Origin: Deltaproteobacteria bacterium
GTDB lineage: Bacteria > Bdellovibrionota > Bdellovibrionia > Bdellovibrionales > JAMPXM01
DNA: 64,000 bases
Direction: 5' to 3'
NCBI GenBank assembly: GCA_017302795.1
Contig: JAFLCB010000009.1
Coordinates: 1-64,000, forward strand
The notes beneath the pieces were generated by a model. The model did no database searches, was not told the DNA's origin, and saw only the letters and a list, made by a program, of their open reading frames with translations. A program made the translations under genes and the position numbers. Position 1 is the stretch's first letter. Every line of letters begins with the position of its first letter. Below, in pieces: positions 26,801 to 35,330 of this stretch.

Positions 26801-27549
26801 TTCGACTTTTATTGTTGGTCGTATTTTTGATTTCTGGACGTCCTGTGCAGGCAATGGATGGTGGAGGTTCGGCCGATTCATTGGATCAGATAATGAACCT
26901 TAGACTTGAAGTTGAAGAGAAAAATACTTTGTGGGAGCAGGAAAAAAAACGCCTTCAAGGCGAATACGAAACGTTGGTTAATAGGGTCAACGAAGTTCAA
27001 GCGGACGTGTTAAGAAAGCGCTCGCAGCTGGAAGTCTTACAGGCCCGTCGGGCATCATCCCAGAAAAGATCTGAACGTCGACAAACTGTCAGTGGGCTTG
27101 ATCGGAAAAACCTGGTTGACGCTGTAGCGGAATTCAAAACCGTGACAGACGGAAGCATGCCGTTTGGAAGAAGCGAACTGCGGATAAAGCTAAATGGTAT
27201 CGCACGGGACCTTTCTGAAGGGCGTGGATCGGTTGACGAAGTCGCGACTGACTTCGCTCAGCTCATAAAATCTGAATTGAAATTGTCCCGAGGGTTTCAT
27301 CTCGTAAAAGAAGAAATTCAAATCCAAAACGAAACCGTCGCGGTTGAAGCCGCTCTTGTAGGAAGCTACACGGCTTTCTTTGCTTCCGCGGATGGGCGAG
27401 TAGGTAAGTGGAATCGGGAAGAGCGCCGCGCACAATGGATCGATGACGAAAAAGAAAAAGTTAGTACGTTGAAGCGTCTAGAGATCGTAAGGCAATCTTT
27501 GCCCGGCAATCGGCCTGTCATCCTTGATCTTGATCTGGAGGCAAAATGA
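26797..27549 (+). CDS. DUF3450-like periplasmic coiled-coil protein
   Basis: The product has 250 residues. The GTG start overlaps the exbD stop (GTGA). The signal peptide is MIRLLLLVVFLISGRPVQA. Residues 25-100 are heptad-rich coiled coil; the C-terminal part holds VEAALVGSYTAFFASADGRV and RRAQW, which resembles the end of DUF3450 proteins. In marine TonB2 operons a DUF3450 protein accompanies TtpC, ExbB2, ExbD2 and TonB2, so the context supports this reading. It is probably an accessory of the TonB motor. Confidence 0.7.
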   Translation: MIRLLLLVVFLISGRPVQAMDGGGSADSLDQIMNLRLEVEEKNTLWEQEKKRLQGEYETLVNRVNEVQADVLRKRSQLEVLQARRASSQKRSERRQTVSGLDRKNLVDAVAEFKTVTDGSMPFGRSELRIKLNGIARDLSEGRGSVDEVATDFAQLIKSELKLSRGFHLVKEEIQIQNETVAVEAALVGSYTAFFASADGRVGKWNREERRAQWIDDEKEKVSTLKRLEIVRQSLPGNRPVILDLDLEAK

Positions 27550-28331
27550 AGAATACGTTGTTGGTTTCGTTGTTGTCCATTTTTGCGCTTTTTTCGTTTG
27601 GAATGATTGGTTCCGCTGGCGCGAATACTGGCAGTGAAAATTCTAGCCAAGCCCAAATTGTCGCAAAAGAAGCTGCAGCACTCCAGTCCTTGAAGCACGG
27701 CCTCGATTTACAGATTTCGCAACTTATACGGGCCCACGAACAAAAAATGCGGTCCAAACAGTCTCAGTTGCAAAGCCTGCAAGCCGAACTTAATCGACTG
27801 AATGTCGAATTTGACGATGCACAGAGTAGCTTCGATGAATCTGAAAAAAGGTCGAAAGCGCTGGCAGCTGGTGGCGGATTAGAGTCGGCGACGAAGGATT
27901 TACGCAAGACACTTGAAGCTTATGAAGCAAGAGCACGAAAGACGGCACTCTCTATTGATTCCATGCGGGCATTTCGCGATGAAGCATCCGAAGCGATTAA
28001 GATTTTAAAACGCTCAACACAAATTCGTGAAGAAGCCGGTGCTTTTAAACTTAAAGACGGAACGGTCACTCAAGGTGGTCTTAAATGGTACGGAGAAACC
28101 GCTGTTTTTGGTAAGTCTGAAAAAGGCTTATTTGCGCTGGGACCTGATGGCGTCGGCGGGTGGCTTGCGCTCGATTCTAAGGCAGCTGTTTTTTCTGATT
28201 TGCGCTCGAAAGTCGATGTTTCGATGGTAGCCACCACGTCCGACAAATTGGCGGGACTCATACCGATTCTTTGGCTCGGACTTTTGGGAATGGCCGTGAG
28301 TTGGCTGTTTGTATCGATTGCGAAGCATTAA
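27546..28331 (+). CDS. TtpC-like periplasmic coiled-coil protein with C-terminal anchor
   Basis: The product has 261 residues. The ATG overlaps the previous stop (ATGA). A signal peptide ends near AGANT; residues about 35-155 are coiled coil; a small beta region (LKDGTVTQGGLKWYGETAVF ... LFALGPDG) follows, and a final membrane helix (LIPILWLGLLGMAVSWLFVS). This is the architecture of the N-terminal periplasmic half of TtpC, which in Vibrio-type TonB2 systems is fused to an ExbB domain. Here ExbB is a separate gene, so this is the unfused module. Confidence 0.65.
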   Translation: MKNTLLVSLLSIFALFSFGMIGSAGANTGSENSSQAQIVAKEAAALQSLKHGLDLQISQLIRAHEQKMRSKQSQLQSLQAELNRLNVEFDDAQSSFDESEKRSKALAAGGGLESATKDLRKTLEAYEARARKTALSIDSMRAFRDEASEAIKILKRSTQIREEAGAFKLKDGTVTQGGLKWYGETAVFGKSEKGLFALGPDGVGGWLALDSKAAVFSDLRSKVDVSMVATTSDKLAGLIPILWLGLLGMAVSWLFVSIAKH

Positions 28332-28335
28332 AGCC

Positions 28336-28968
28336 ATGATGAATTTCCGCTCTCTCACCTTTGTTGGAAGTGCAATCGGTGTTCTTGCCATTGCAGCTCT
28401 GTGGATCGCACTGGATGTGAATCCTGTGACTCCAGGATTTTTGAAAGAGAAACCGTTTCTTAAAGCAGCTTCCAAGAAAAAAAAGCCAATTGAAATTGAA
28501 GAAGTGCATAAGCCAGCACCGAAAGTTCAGGAACAACTTGCCGCCCCTCGTTCAATTGCGAATTTGAGTCAGCTTCGGCCTCAGGTCTCTTCTGCGTTGA
28601 AAGGTTTTGGCGAGGGGAGCGGCGGATTCGGCGGCGATTTTGATGAGGCAGGTGGGCAGGGCGGAACAGCTAGTGCCGCGGTGGATAAGGCCGGAATTGA
28701 AAGATTGGCGAAGGTAATTAAGAGAGTCGAACCGCGTTTTCCTCAAGGTGCTCGCGAAAAAAATGTTTCGGGATTTGTTGTAGTTGAAGTGCAAGTATCG
28801 ACGGCTGGTCAACCAGTGAGAGTGCGTGTCGTCGAATCACAGCCGTCCGGCGTTTTTGATGCGTCGGCCATCGAGGCAATGCAGTCTTGGGTATTTGAGC
28901 CGGCAATGGTTCGTGGCCAGCCCGTTGCAAGTCAAGTTGTTCAGCGGGTTCGGTTTGATCTTGAATAG
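28336..28968 (+). CDS. tonB: TonB energy-transducing protein
   Basis: The product has 210 residues. The ATG at 28336 (or 28339) gives an N-terminal anchor (SAIGVLAIAALWIALDV) and a Lys/Pro-rich segment (KKKKPIEIEEVHKPAPK), shorter than in E. coli. A Gly-rich linker (about 95-120) leads to the TonB C-terminal domain: PRFPQGAREKNVSGFVVVEV, VRVVESQPSGVFDASAIEAM and W-F-EPA. It transmits ExbB/ExbD energy to the receptor encoded upstream. Confidence 0.92.
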   Translation: MMNFRSLTFVGSAIGVLAIAALWIALDVNPVTPGFLKEKPFLKAASKKKKPIEIEEVHKPAPKVQEQLAAPRSIANLSQLRPQVSSALKGFGEGSGGFGGDFDEAGGQGGTASAAVDKAGIERLAKVIKRVEPRFPQGAREKNVSGFVVVEVQVSTAGQPVRVRVVESQPSGVFDASAIEAMQSWVFEPAMVRGQPVASQVVQRVRFDLE

Positions 28969-28983
28969 CGGAACGGAAAAAAA

Positions 28984-30291
28984 ATGAATTTCCTGAAACT
29001 TTGTTCGTTATCACTTTTGGTCCCAGTGCTATTTGCTGCAACCATTGCGTCTGCCTTTGTTCGATCTGAGATTCCTGATAGTTATGATGACTATGAAGGT
29101 ATCGATCTCGCCGTCAAACTCGCAGAAGATGGAAAGTTTAAGCTCGCCGACAGAGTTTTAAAATCAACCACGAACGAAAAGAAAGATTCCGACCTCAGAT
29201 CGCAAGCCAATCGGGAACGAGTGCTTGGCCTTTTACTAGAAGAAAGTGCGAAGGGAAAAAGTGATCTTAAAAATGCATCGGTTCACTTTGAAAACGCAAT
29301 TAGGATGTTCGGGTCTCCAGTTTTTTACTTTGATCAGCAGCGAGTTGATTTGGCACGAATGGACTATTCGAGTTGTGTTGAAAGTGTTCGAGGGCTGAAA
29401 AGTCGTTTTCCGTCCGAATTGCCCAATGCCACGCCAACAAGAATTCGAACCGCAGTTAAGTGCTTTCGATTGGTGGCGGAACAAAGTGCGAGGAAGGATG
29501 GTCAGATTCTGCGCTCGGAAGCGCTCGCGCTGTTAGATCGCGCGGTAAAGCAAAATCCAACGCTTCTGTTGAATCCTGTGATCGCCTCAGAGCGAGTGGA
29601 AGTCCTAGCTGATCTCGGATTTAGGTATGTGTCTGCCGAATTGGCAATCGAGACGATGAAGGGAATGTCAAATGCTGGACAAAAGGGGATTTCTAATTTT
29701 GGCTTAGACATTGTCGATCGATTGAAGCTTGAGTCCGGATTTTTAGCTCGTCATTTTGCAGAAAAGATATTGCAAGCCGCGCTGGTCTACTCGCCCTCAG
29801 GTGAACAAGAAGATGTGTTAGCGGCGATGGCGAAACTTTCTTTTTCGAACGGCCAAACTTTGGCTAGCGCGACGGCGTTTGAAAAGCTTTCTAGCTACAA
29901 TTCAGAATCGAAGAGCCAGGTGTATCTTGCCTCAATAGAGCTTTATCGGCTGGCAGGGTGGCGAAGTCATGCGAATCAACTTGTTCAGCGAATCGAAGAT
30001 CCCAAAGATCGATTGCGGGCTCGTGTGTCAGGGTTTTTTGAAAGGGATGAGACGGCGAAGATCGCTGCTATGTTCCCTTCGCTTGATCGTCATCTCCTTA
30101 GTGACGAGGAGTGGGTTTATTTGGGTGCATTCGCAAGACTTCAATCCGGTGGCTGGCAAGAAGACGGTCCAAACGCACCCGTTAAATGGTTGGCCAGACT
30201 GAAGCGCCCCGAAAATCGTGAAAAAGCCGCGGTGCTTCGGCAGCTTGTCGCTGATTGTAAGTCGAACCAGGGACCAGCCTGCACCCTCTAG
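28984..30291 (+). CDS. Periplasmic helical-repeat protein of the TonB operon
   Basis: The product has 435 residues. The signal peptide is MNFLKLCSLSLLVPVLFAAT, cleavage after IASA. The rest is alpha-helical with repeat-like pairs (LAEDGKFKLADRVL; LAAMAKLSFSNGQTLASATA), consistent with degenerate TPR/Sel1 repeats. TonB2-type operons commonly end with a TPR protein, so position and fold agree. It is the last gene of the TonB operon; 155 bases separate it from the next start. Confidence 0.7.
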   Translation: MNFLKLCSLSLLVPVLFAATIASAFVRSEIPDSYDDYEGIDLAVKLAEDGKFKLADRVLKSTTNEKKDSDLRSQANRERVLGLLLEESAKGKSDLKNASVHFENAIRMFGSPVFYFDQQRVDLARMDYSSCVESVRGLKSRFPSELPNATPTRIRTAVKCFRLVAEQSARKDGQILRSEALALLDRAVKQNPTLLLNPVIASERVEVLADLGFRYVSAELAIETMKGMSNAGQKGISNFGLDIVDRLKLESGFLARHFAEKILQAALVYSPSGEQEDVLAAMAKLSFSNGQTLASATAFEKLSSYNSESKSQVYLASIELYRLAGWRSHANQLVQRIEDPKDRLRARVSGFFERDETAKIAAMFPSLDRHLLSDEEWVYLGAFARLQSGGWQEDGPNAPVKWLARLKRPENREKAAVLRQLVADCKSNQGPACTL

Positions 30292-30446
30292 GTTCAAGTA
30301 AAAAATTTCCTGTCATGGGTCTTCTGGGTCTAACCAACCAGTAAAAAGTCCCGTTACGCTTTGCGCATAAAATTGTCGGGAGCAAGTTTGGACGAAGCGA
30401 ACTACAACCAGGCCACTTAGTTCTAAATATCTTTTAGGGGGTCTTA

Positions 30447-31250
30447 ATGCGTTTAGGTTTAACGAAAGTTTCCAAATCGACTGCAGCGTTTGTTGCTGCG
30501 GCAATGTTTTCTACAGCGGCAGTCGCGGCAGTTTTCACAATTCAAGAAGTGAATCAAAAAGTTTCCGCGCTTACTGCTCCGTTCAACAACGCCAACACAG
30601 TGATGAACTTCGAATTCACATCGCTTGCTGTTGATGCAGTACGGGCGACTGATTTCGGTGTGAAGGGGTTTTATAAAAAAACGGAAGGCGACAACGAAGT
30701 TGTGCTCGATCTTAAATCGGCGCAATACACTTATGGCGACGGAAAGAATCCGACAGCGAATCTTGATCTTGGATTGAAATTCGATGTTGTTAAAGCAGTT
30801 GGCCAGGAAGTGATCAACGAGATCGCAAAAGAGATCGACAAGTTGGCGCTTGAGTTGGCTAGCGAACAAGCGGCCGAATATGGTGCTGCTGCGAAAATTG
30901 ATGCAAAGGTTACTGAAAACAAAGTTGATGCTAACGGCGATGTCGAGTCGATTAAAATGACTTTGTCAGCGTCGCTCGATTTGGCTCAGCTTCCAGCGTC
31001 AAAACCAGTGAACGAAGAAGAGTTTAAATCGATTGAGCTTTCTGTCTCTGCTGGACGTACAGGTTTTGAGGTCAAAGCATCTGTTGTTATGAACCCAGAA
31101 TATCGTCGGTTCAACACTGGTGATGATGGTTTGAAGGAATATGTAGAAAAGCTTTTGGCGGATGACGTCGACACTTACCAAGAACTTTCACAGTTCCTCG
31201 CAATTCTTGATTCGGGAGCCAGCTGGCTCCTCAATTTGAATGTAAAGTAG
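30447..31250 (+). CDS. Secreted protein of unknown function
   Basis: The product has 267 residues. AGGGGG six bases before the ATG is a strong ribosome site. The signal peptide runs to about AVAA (27). The mature protein is acidic, with alternating strands and helices (FEFTSLAVDAVRATDFGVKG; LDLGLKFDVVKAV; IELSVSAGRTGFEVKASVVM), suggesting a soluble periplasmic or surface beta-rich protein. No Cys. No family was recognised. It has its own strong terminator. Confidence 0.75.
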   Translation: MRLGLTKVSKSTAAFVAAAMFSTAAVAAVFTIQEVNQKVSALTAPFNNANTVMNFEFTSLAVDAVRATDFGVKGFYKKTEGDNEVVLDLKSAQYTYGDGKNPTANLDLGLKFDVVKAVGQEVINEIAKEIDKLALELASEQAAEYGAAAKIDAKVTENKVDANGDVESIKMTLSASLDLAQLPASKPVNEEEFKSIELSVSAGRTGFEVKASVVMNPEYRRFNTGDDGLKEYVEKLLADDVDTYQELSQFLAILDSGASWLLNLNVK

Positions 31251-31292
31251 GCGTTCAATTCGTCTATTGCGCGGTTTCAGTCGACTGTGCCG

Positions 31293-31323
31293 AAAAACCC
31301 GTTCCTTTGCGAACGGGTTTTTC
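31293..31323 (+). terminator. Strong rho-independent terminator
   Basis: AAAAACCCGTTC pairs with GAACGGGTTTTTC around a six-base loop. It lies 43 bases after the stop of the secreted protein gene. Confidence 0.9.
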
Positions 31324-31872
31324 ATTTCCGATTCTTGGATTCTTATTAGGCAGTCGACCGGCTCTGCTGGTGACTTCGAGTATCCACTCAGAGTTCGAAA
31401 GTTTACGCTTCGAAGTATTGCTTTCTCTTCTTCCACAATCTAGCTAGCCGCAACTTCTGCACCAAATCAGTAAGATATTCCTGATTTTTCTTGGCTGCCG
31501 CTGTGCTGATTAAAAAACGAAGGGTGGGCCTTGATCATTGGCTATAGCAACTCTTTAAATTGTTCTGGCCCTGGAACATTTGGGTTAAACCGCTGAATGT
31601 TGGAGATACCATTTTTTGCTAAATTTAAATCGAACTCGAAGTGGATTCATCATTCGAAGTAGTGGTGAGCTTTTGGGGGCCCCTCGGTAAGCGGCTTGGC
31701 TGCACGAGAGAGGGATTAGCCCTAGTTAAGCTTAGCCACGGGTATCCACAATGCGGCTTTTAAAATGAAATATGAATAGACTGTTGTTACTGCAATTGTC
31801 TCATATTGAGATTCTGAACTGTTTTGAAACAATGTCCCCTTTGGCAGGGTTACCTCGAGAACGGGGGGGAAT
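31324..31872. other. Gap of about 550 bases, apparently non-coding
   Basis: Only short frames are open on either strand and none resembles a domain. It probably contains the promoter of the caspase-like lipoprotein gene, but no clear -35/-10 pair stands out. A loose dyad, GTTCTGGCCCTGGAAC, lies at 31562-31577. Base composition is somewhat more AT-rich than the genes around it. Confidence 0.4.
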
Positions 31873-32790
31873 ATGCGATTGACGAAGATGGCGACAGTTT
31901 CTTTGACGGTGCTTTCGGTCATTCTGTTTCAGAACTGTGATGGTGGGTTTGCTGCGAAATCATCAATAAATGCAGGCATTGACGATCACAGCGGCGAATC
32001 TGTTTTTTCCGCTGACGGGGATCTCTACTTTTTTGGATTTGCGAAATCAAAGATCGATGATCCTACGGTTCAGCAACAGCGTGCGGTTGATGCAAACACC
32101 AGGGTGGCGGGTGCGATCTCCACGTGGGATCGTTTTGCAATGGATGTTCTAAGTGAGGTTGTCACAAGTGATCAGACCCAGCTGACAGTCGACAAGAGCG
32201 TCGTCACAGATCGATTGAGGTCTTATGCAGCCGACTTGAAGTCTGACGACACGCTCGTTGTCTATTCCCACTCACACGGAGTTAAAAATCGAATTGCAAA
32301 CAATGGCACTCTCGTTGAAGGCGGATTATTGGTGGGCATCGAACAAGGTGTCGGAAAGATGACTTGGTCAGAATATGCCGAACTTCTTTTAGACCTGCCA
32401 GCTAAGAACGTGATTGTCTTCACGATGGCTTGCTATTCCGGCAGTCTGGTTGATGTTTTGAAATCTCCAACTTTTAAGTCGCGCTGGGAAAACAGACAAA
32501 AAGAAGGAAGAAGTTTCGTTCTTGTTACCGCCCAAAATTCTGACTTATTATCTGGGCCGGCGAACATCAATGGCGTCATGATCAATGCGCTACCCTACGC
32601 CATCGAGCAAGCTTTTGCCGGTAAAGCCGATGGACACAAAGATGACCGCTTTCAGGGGATCGCTGACCAGCGGCTGACGCTGGGTGAACTCGTGTACTAT
32701 ACTCTCTACACCTCGCGAACAGCTGGCATCGGAAATACTAACGATTCACAGATGATTGGTTCATTTAACCCGGACCTTTTTCTGAAGTGA
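31873..32790 (+). CDS. Caspase/legumain-like (clan CD) lipoprotein
   Basis: The product has 305 residues. A run of G before the ATG is the ribosome site. The signal peptide ends in a lipobox, LFQNC (Cys23). The mature part shows the clan CD cysteine-protease pattern: hydrophobic strand then His (DTLVVYSHSHGVK, about residue 137) and hydrophobic strand then Cys (NVIVFTMACYSGSLVDVL, about 187). C13 (legumain) and caspase-like families share this His-Gly / Ala-Cys-x-Ser-Gly layout. It is a predicted outer- or inner-membrane-anchored peptidase; substrates are unknown. It is convergent with the kinase gene. Confidence 0.75.
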   Translation: MRLTKMATVSLTVLSVILFQNCDGGFAAKSSINAGIDDHSGESVFSADGDLYFFGFAKSKIDDPTVQQQRAVDANTRVAGAISTWDRFAMDVLSEVVTSDQTQLTVDKSVVTDRLRSYAADLKSDDTLVVYSHSHGVKNRIANNGTLVEGGLLVGIEQGVGKMTWSEYAELLLDLPAKNVIVFTMACYSGSLVDVLKSPTFKSRWENRQKEGRSFVLVTAQNSDLLSGPANINGVMINALPYAIEQAFAGKADGHKDDRFQGIADQRLTLGELVYYTLYTSRTAGIGNTNDSQMIGSFNPDLFLK

Positions 32791-32869
32791 TCGACGATGT
32801 TCACAAATTGATAGGGTACGGTTTTGACCAGGCGTTCTTCGTTGGCGGACTATTTGGACTGCATCGCCG

Positions 32870-32915
32870 GCTCAATGTCTTATTCGAGGTAGAGATGTCG
32901 AATAAGACGCTGAGC
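32870..32915. repeat. Long inverted repeat between convergent genes
   Basis: An 11-base perfect arm, GTCTTATTCGA (32877-32887), pairs with TCGAATAAGAC (32898-32908), with outer GCTCA/TGAGC pairing after a two-base mismatch. The loop is ten bases and no T-run follows. It may be a transcription end or processing structure for the genes that converge here. Confidence 0.6.
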
Positions 32916-33002
32916 TATACTCTGGATGTTAGACGAGCCCTGCGACGATCGATCAGATTCCTTTCCGGCGGCGCAAACGTGAACCGCGCCGGATCGTTGA
33001 TG

Positions 33003-35171
33003 CTACCTCTTAAAGGTGGAAAGCTGAGTGTTCAGATTGCCGGTTCTTGTGTACTTGCGTCCGGGCGAGGATTTGGATTTAAATTCTTCGACTTGAATTT
33101 CATAACTTGTGAGAATACCGCCTGCGCTTAGGTATCCGTAAGATTCTTTGATTCGATGGGTAAGGACACCAGACCCATCAAACACCTCGCGGTCACATTC
33201 TATATACCAAAGCGGCTGATTCAGATCCTGAAACTTTATTGAGGTCATAGTAGTGGGGCGGCAGGAAGTGTTTTCTGTACTTCCAGTAACTGTGTCTTTC
33301 ACTTTCCAAAGTCTTGTTTCTCCGACTTCAATACGTTCAGGACGCAAAGTATTCGAGCTTTCAGCTATGTTAGTTTCCGACACCGAATTGATAGGATTAA
33401 AAAAACCGTCAAGCGGCAACGCCTGAATTGACATGGAGACTCTTCGCCTCTCGTTGTGCATCCAAAGAAGTCGGCCGTTCTGAATATCAATTAAGTCGCG
33501 CCGTTCTTGAAACTCTTGGGAGGGCTGGTTGTTGTCAGTCAATTTAGCGTCGTAAACAAGCCGAAGGCCAGGTTTCAAAGCCCAAAAATGTTTCAGGATT
33601 TCGTTAACGCGATTTTGACTGGGTGGCGAAATCAATACCGGCCGGCCGTCCTCTGCAGGTTTGCGCGTGCGGATCGTTTCACGAAACTTTTGAGTGAAGT
33701 AAAAGATCGCTCCTGCAGTTATCGCTATGAAGACAGACCCTGCTAGCAGACGTTTGATTACTGTCGGACTTTCGCTGTTTTGATTGAGTGGTGTTTTTCG
33801 CGATTGCGTTCCGTTCGTTGCGCGGACACGGTCGCTAATAGCACTTCTTTCAATCGGCGTCGTAACTGGGGGCGGTGTACCCATCAGCGCTGTCTTCGGT
33901 TTTCGGTTCGCACGATCGATTGACGTGACTGGACTTGCGGCGGCCGCAAGCATATCTGTTTTTAGCCGTGCTTGACGTGCCATCGCCGCTTCATATCTCG
34001 CGCTCTTAAATGCACTCAGAGTCTGCGAAATGACGCTTTCTTCGACGTCTATCGGCAGACCCGATTTTAGTCGATTGTCTTTTTCAGTTATCAAGTAGTC
34101 TTCGACACCTTGTAGAACGAAAATCAAATCCTCATCGGCAATCAAGTGAGCTTTTAGCTTCTCCAGCAAATCTTTAGACCACATGACATTCAAATCAAGG
34201 CGGGACTTTCGGTTTAGTAGGGCCGGCCACTGTGCGTCTGCGCGCACCTTTAAAAGTTTCTGTGAAAGCTCGGATGCAGAAGTTGGACGTTTAGCGGGAT
34301 CCTTTGAAGTAACCTGATTGATGAGTTTTATAAAACCAGGTGGAGCGATATCGAGGGCCGCATCTGACCATGCTAGAGATTCTTCGGAAACTCGTCGCAT
34401 CGTTTCCGCAAGGGAGGGCGTCTTAAATGGTGTGGCGCCATTGATAATTTCCCAGATAATCAACCCGACCGCATAGAGGTCGGTTTGCACGGAGGAGTGT
34501 GCGCCAAGAAGAGTTTCTGGAGCAAGGTAGTTGACGGTACCGATGATCATGCCGGTCTTCGTTTTGAAACCGCGCTCAGCGGTTTCAGATTCGTTTGTCC
34601 CAAGGGAGCTTGGTTTTGCGATACCGAAATCGATAATTTTTGCTACGCCATCGTGAGTGATCATGATGTTTGCGGGCTTCAGATCTCTGTGTATCACACC
34701 GTGTTTGTGAACTGCATCGAGACCCTCACAAATCTGAATTGCAATGTCGATAACATCTGGAAATGATAGTCGTCTTAATCGGCCGAGCTTGTGGAGAGAA
34801 ACACCTTCGATGAACTCCATTGAAATGTAGTGTTGCCCGCTCTGTGCGCCACCTGTGAACTGTCCCCAGTCAAAGAGACGAACGACGTTGCGATGTTGAA
34901 TGGGGGAAAGGGCTCGAGCCTCGGCTTCAAAACGTTTAAGGACCTCTTTGTCCTGCATGAGGTCAGGGGACAATGTTTTTACTGCGACGGTTCGTGGCTC
35001 TTTGCAATGCGGATCTTCGGCATCAAAGAGTGGATTGAGGCAAAGAAACACTTCCCCCATTCCGCCCTCGCCAAGGTGACGGATGATTTCGCGCGGCTCC
35101 TTGGAAACCGGAAGTGCCTGAATGCTCGAGGCATCCATGATCGTCGTTTTAACATCGTCAGCTGTAGACAT
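33003..35171 (-). CDS. Membrane Ser/Thr protein kinase
   Basis: The product has 722 residues. The cytoplasmic kinase domain (about 28-310) has GEGGMGEV (34-41), the VAVK lysine (Lys65), HRDLKPAN (161-168), DFG (181-183) and APE (217-219), so all catalytic residues are present. A roughly 20-residue insert separates the glycine loop from the lysine. After a linker, one membrane helix (about 475-493) leads to a C-terminal region of about 230 residues, predicted periplasmic, beta-rich, with two Cys. This is the PknB-like receptor kinase layout; the signal sensed is unknown. Confidence 0.9.
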   Translation of the reverse strand: MSTADDVKTTIMDASSIQALPVSKEPREIIRHLGEGGMGEVFLCLNPLFDAEDPHCKEPRTVAVKTLSPDLMQDKEVLKRFEAEARALSPIQHRNVVRLFDWGQFTGGAQSGQHYISMEFIEGVSLHKLGRLRRLSFPDVIDIAIQICEGLDAVHKHGVIHRDLKPANIMITHDGVAKIIDFGIAKPSSLGTNESETAERGFKTKTGMIIGTVNYLAPETLLGAHSSVQTDLYAVGLIIWEIINGATPFKTPSLAETMRRVSEESLAWSDAALDIAPPGFIKLINQVTSKDPAKRPTSASELSQKLLKVRADAQWPALLNRKSRLDLNVMWSKDLLEKLKAHLIADEDLIFVLQGVEDYLITEKDNRLKSGLPIDVEESVISQTLSAFKSARYEAAMARQARLKTDMLAAAASPVTSIDRANRKPKTALMGTPPPVTTPIERSAISDRVRATNGTQSRKTPLNQNSESPTVIKRLLAGSVFIAITAGAIFYFTQKFRETIRTRKPAEDGRPVLISPPSQNRVNEILKHFWALKPGLRLVYDAKLTDNNQPSQEFQERRDLIDIQNGRLLWMHNERRRVSMSIQALPLDGFFNPINSVSETNIAESSNTLRPERIEVGETRLWKVKDTVTGSTENTSCRPTTMTSIKFQDLNQPLWYIECDREVFDGSGVLTHRIKESYGYLSAGGILTSYEIQVEEFKSKSSPGRKYTRTGNLNTQLSTFKR

Positions 35172-35330
35172 TGCTAACGTGTCGGCTAATCTGACGAAAT
35201 GTTTGAAAATTTATCTGTTCGTGTTTCAATCTGGAACGACTGTTTGGCCTCTATCCTTTAGATTGTATGAATATGGTTCGTTAACGGTATTTAACGTTTC
35301 TGGACCAAGACCAAGGAAAAGTTTTGAATT

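Noticed and set aside
32787-33131. Plus-strand 114-residue frame after the caspase-like gene
   Set aside because: More than a third of it is antisense to the kinase C-terminus and the rest spans two hairpins; no domain is visible.
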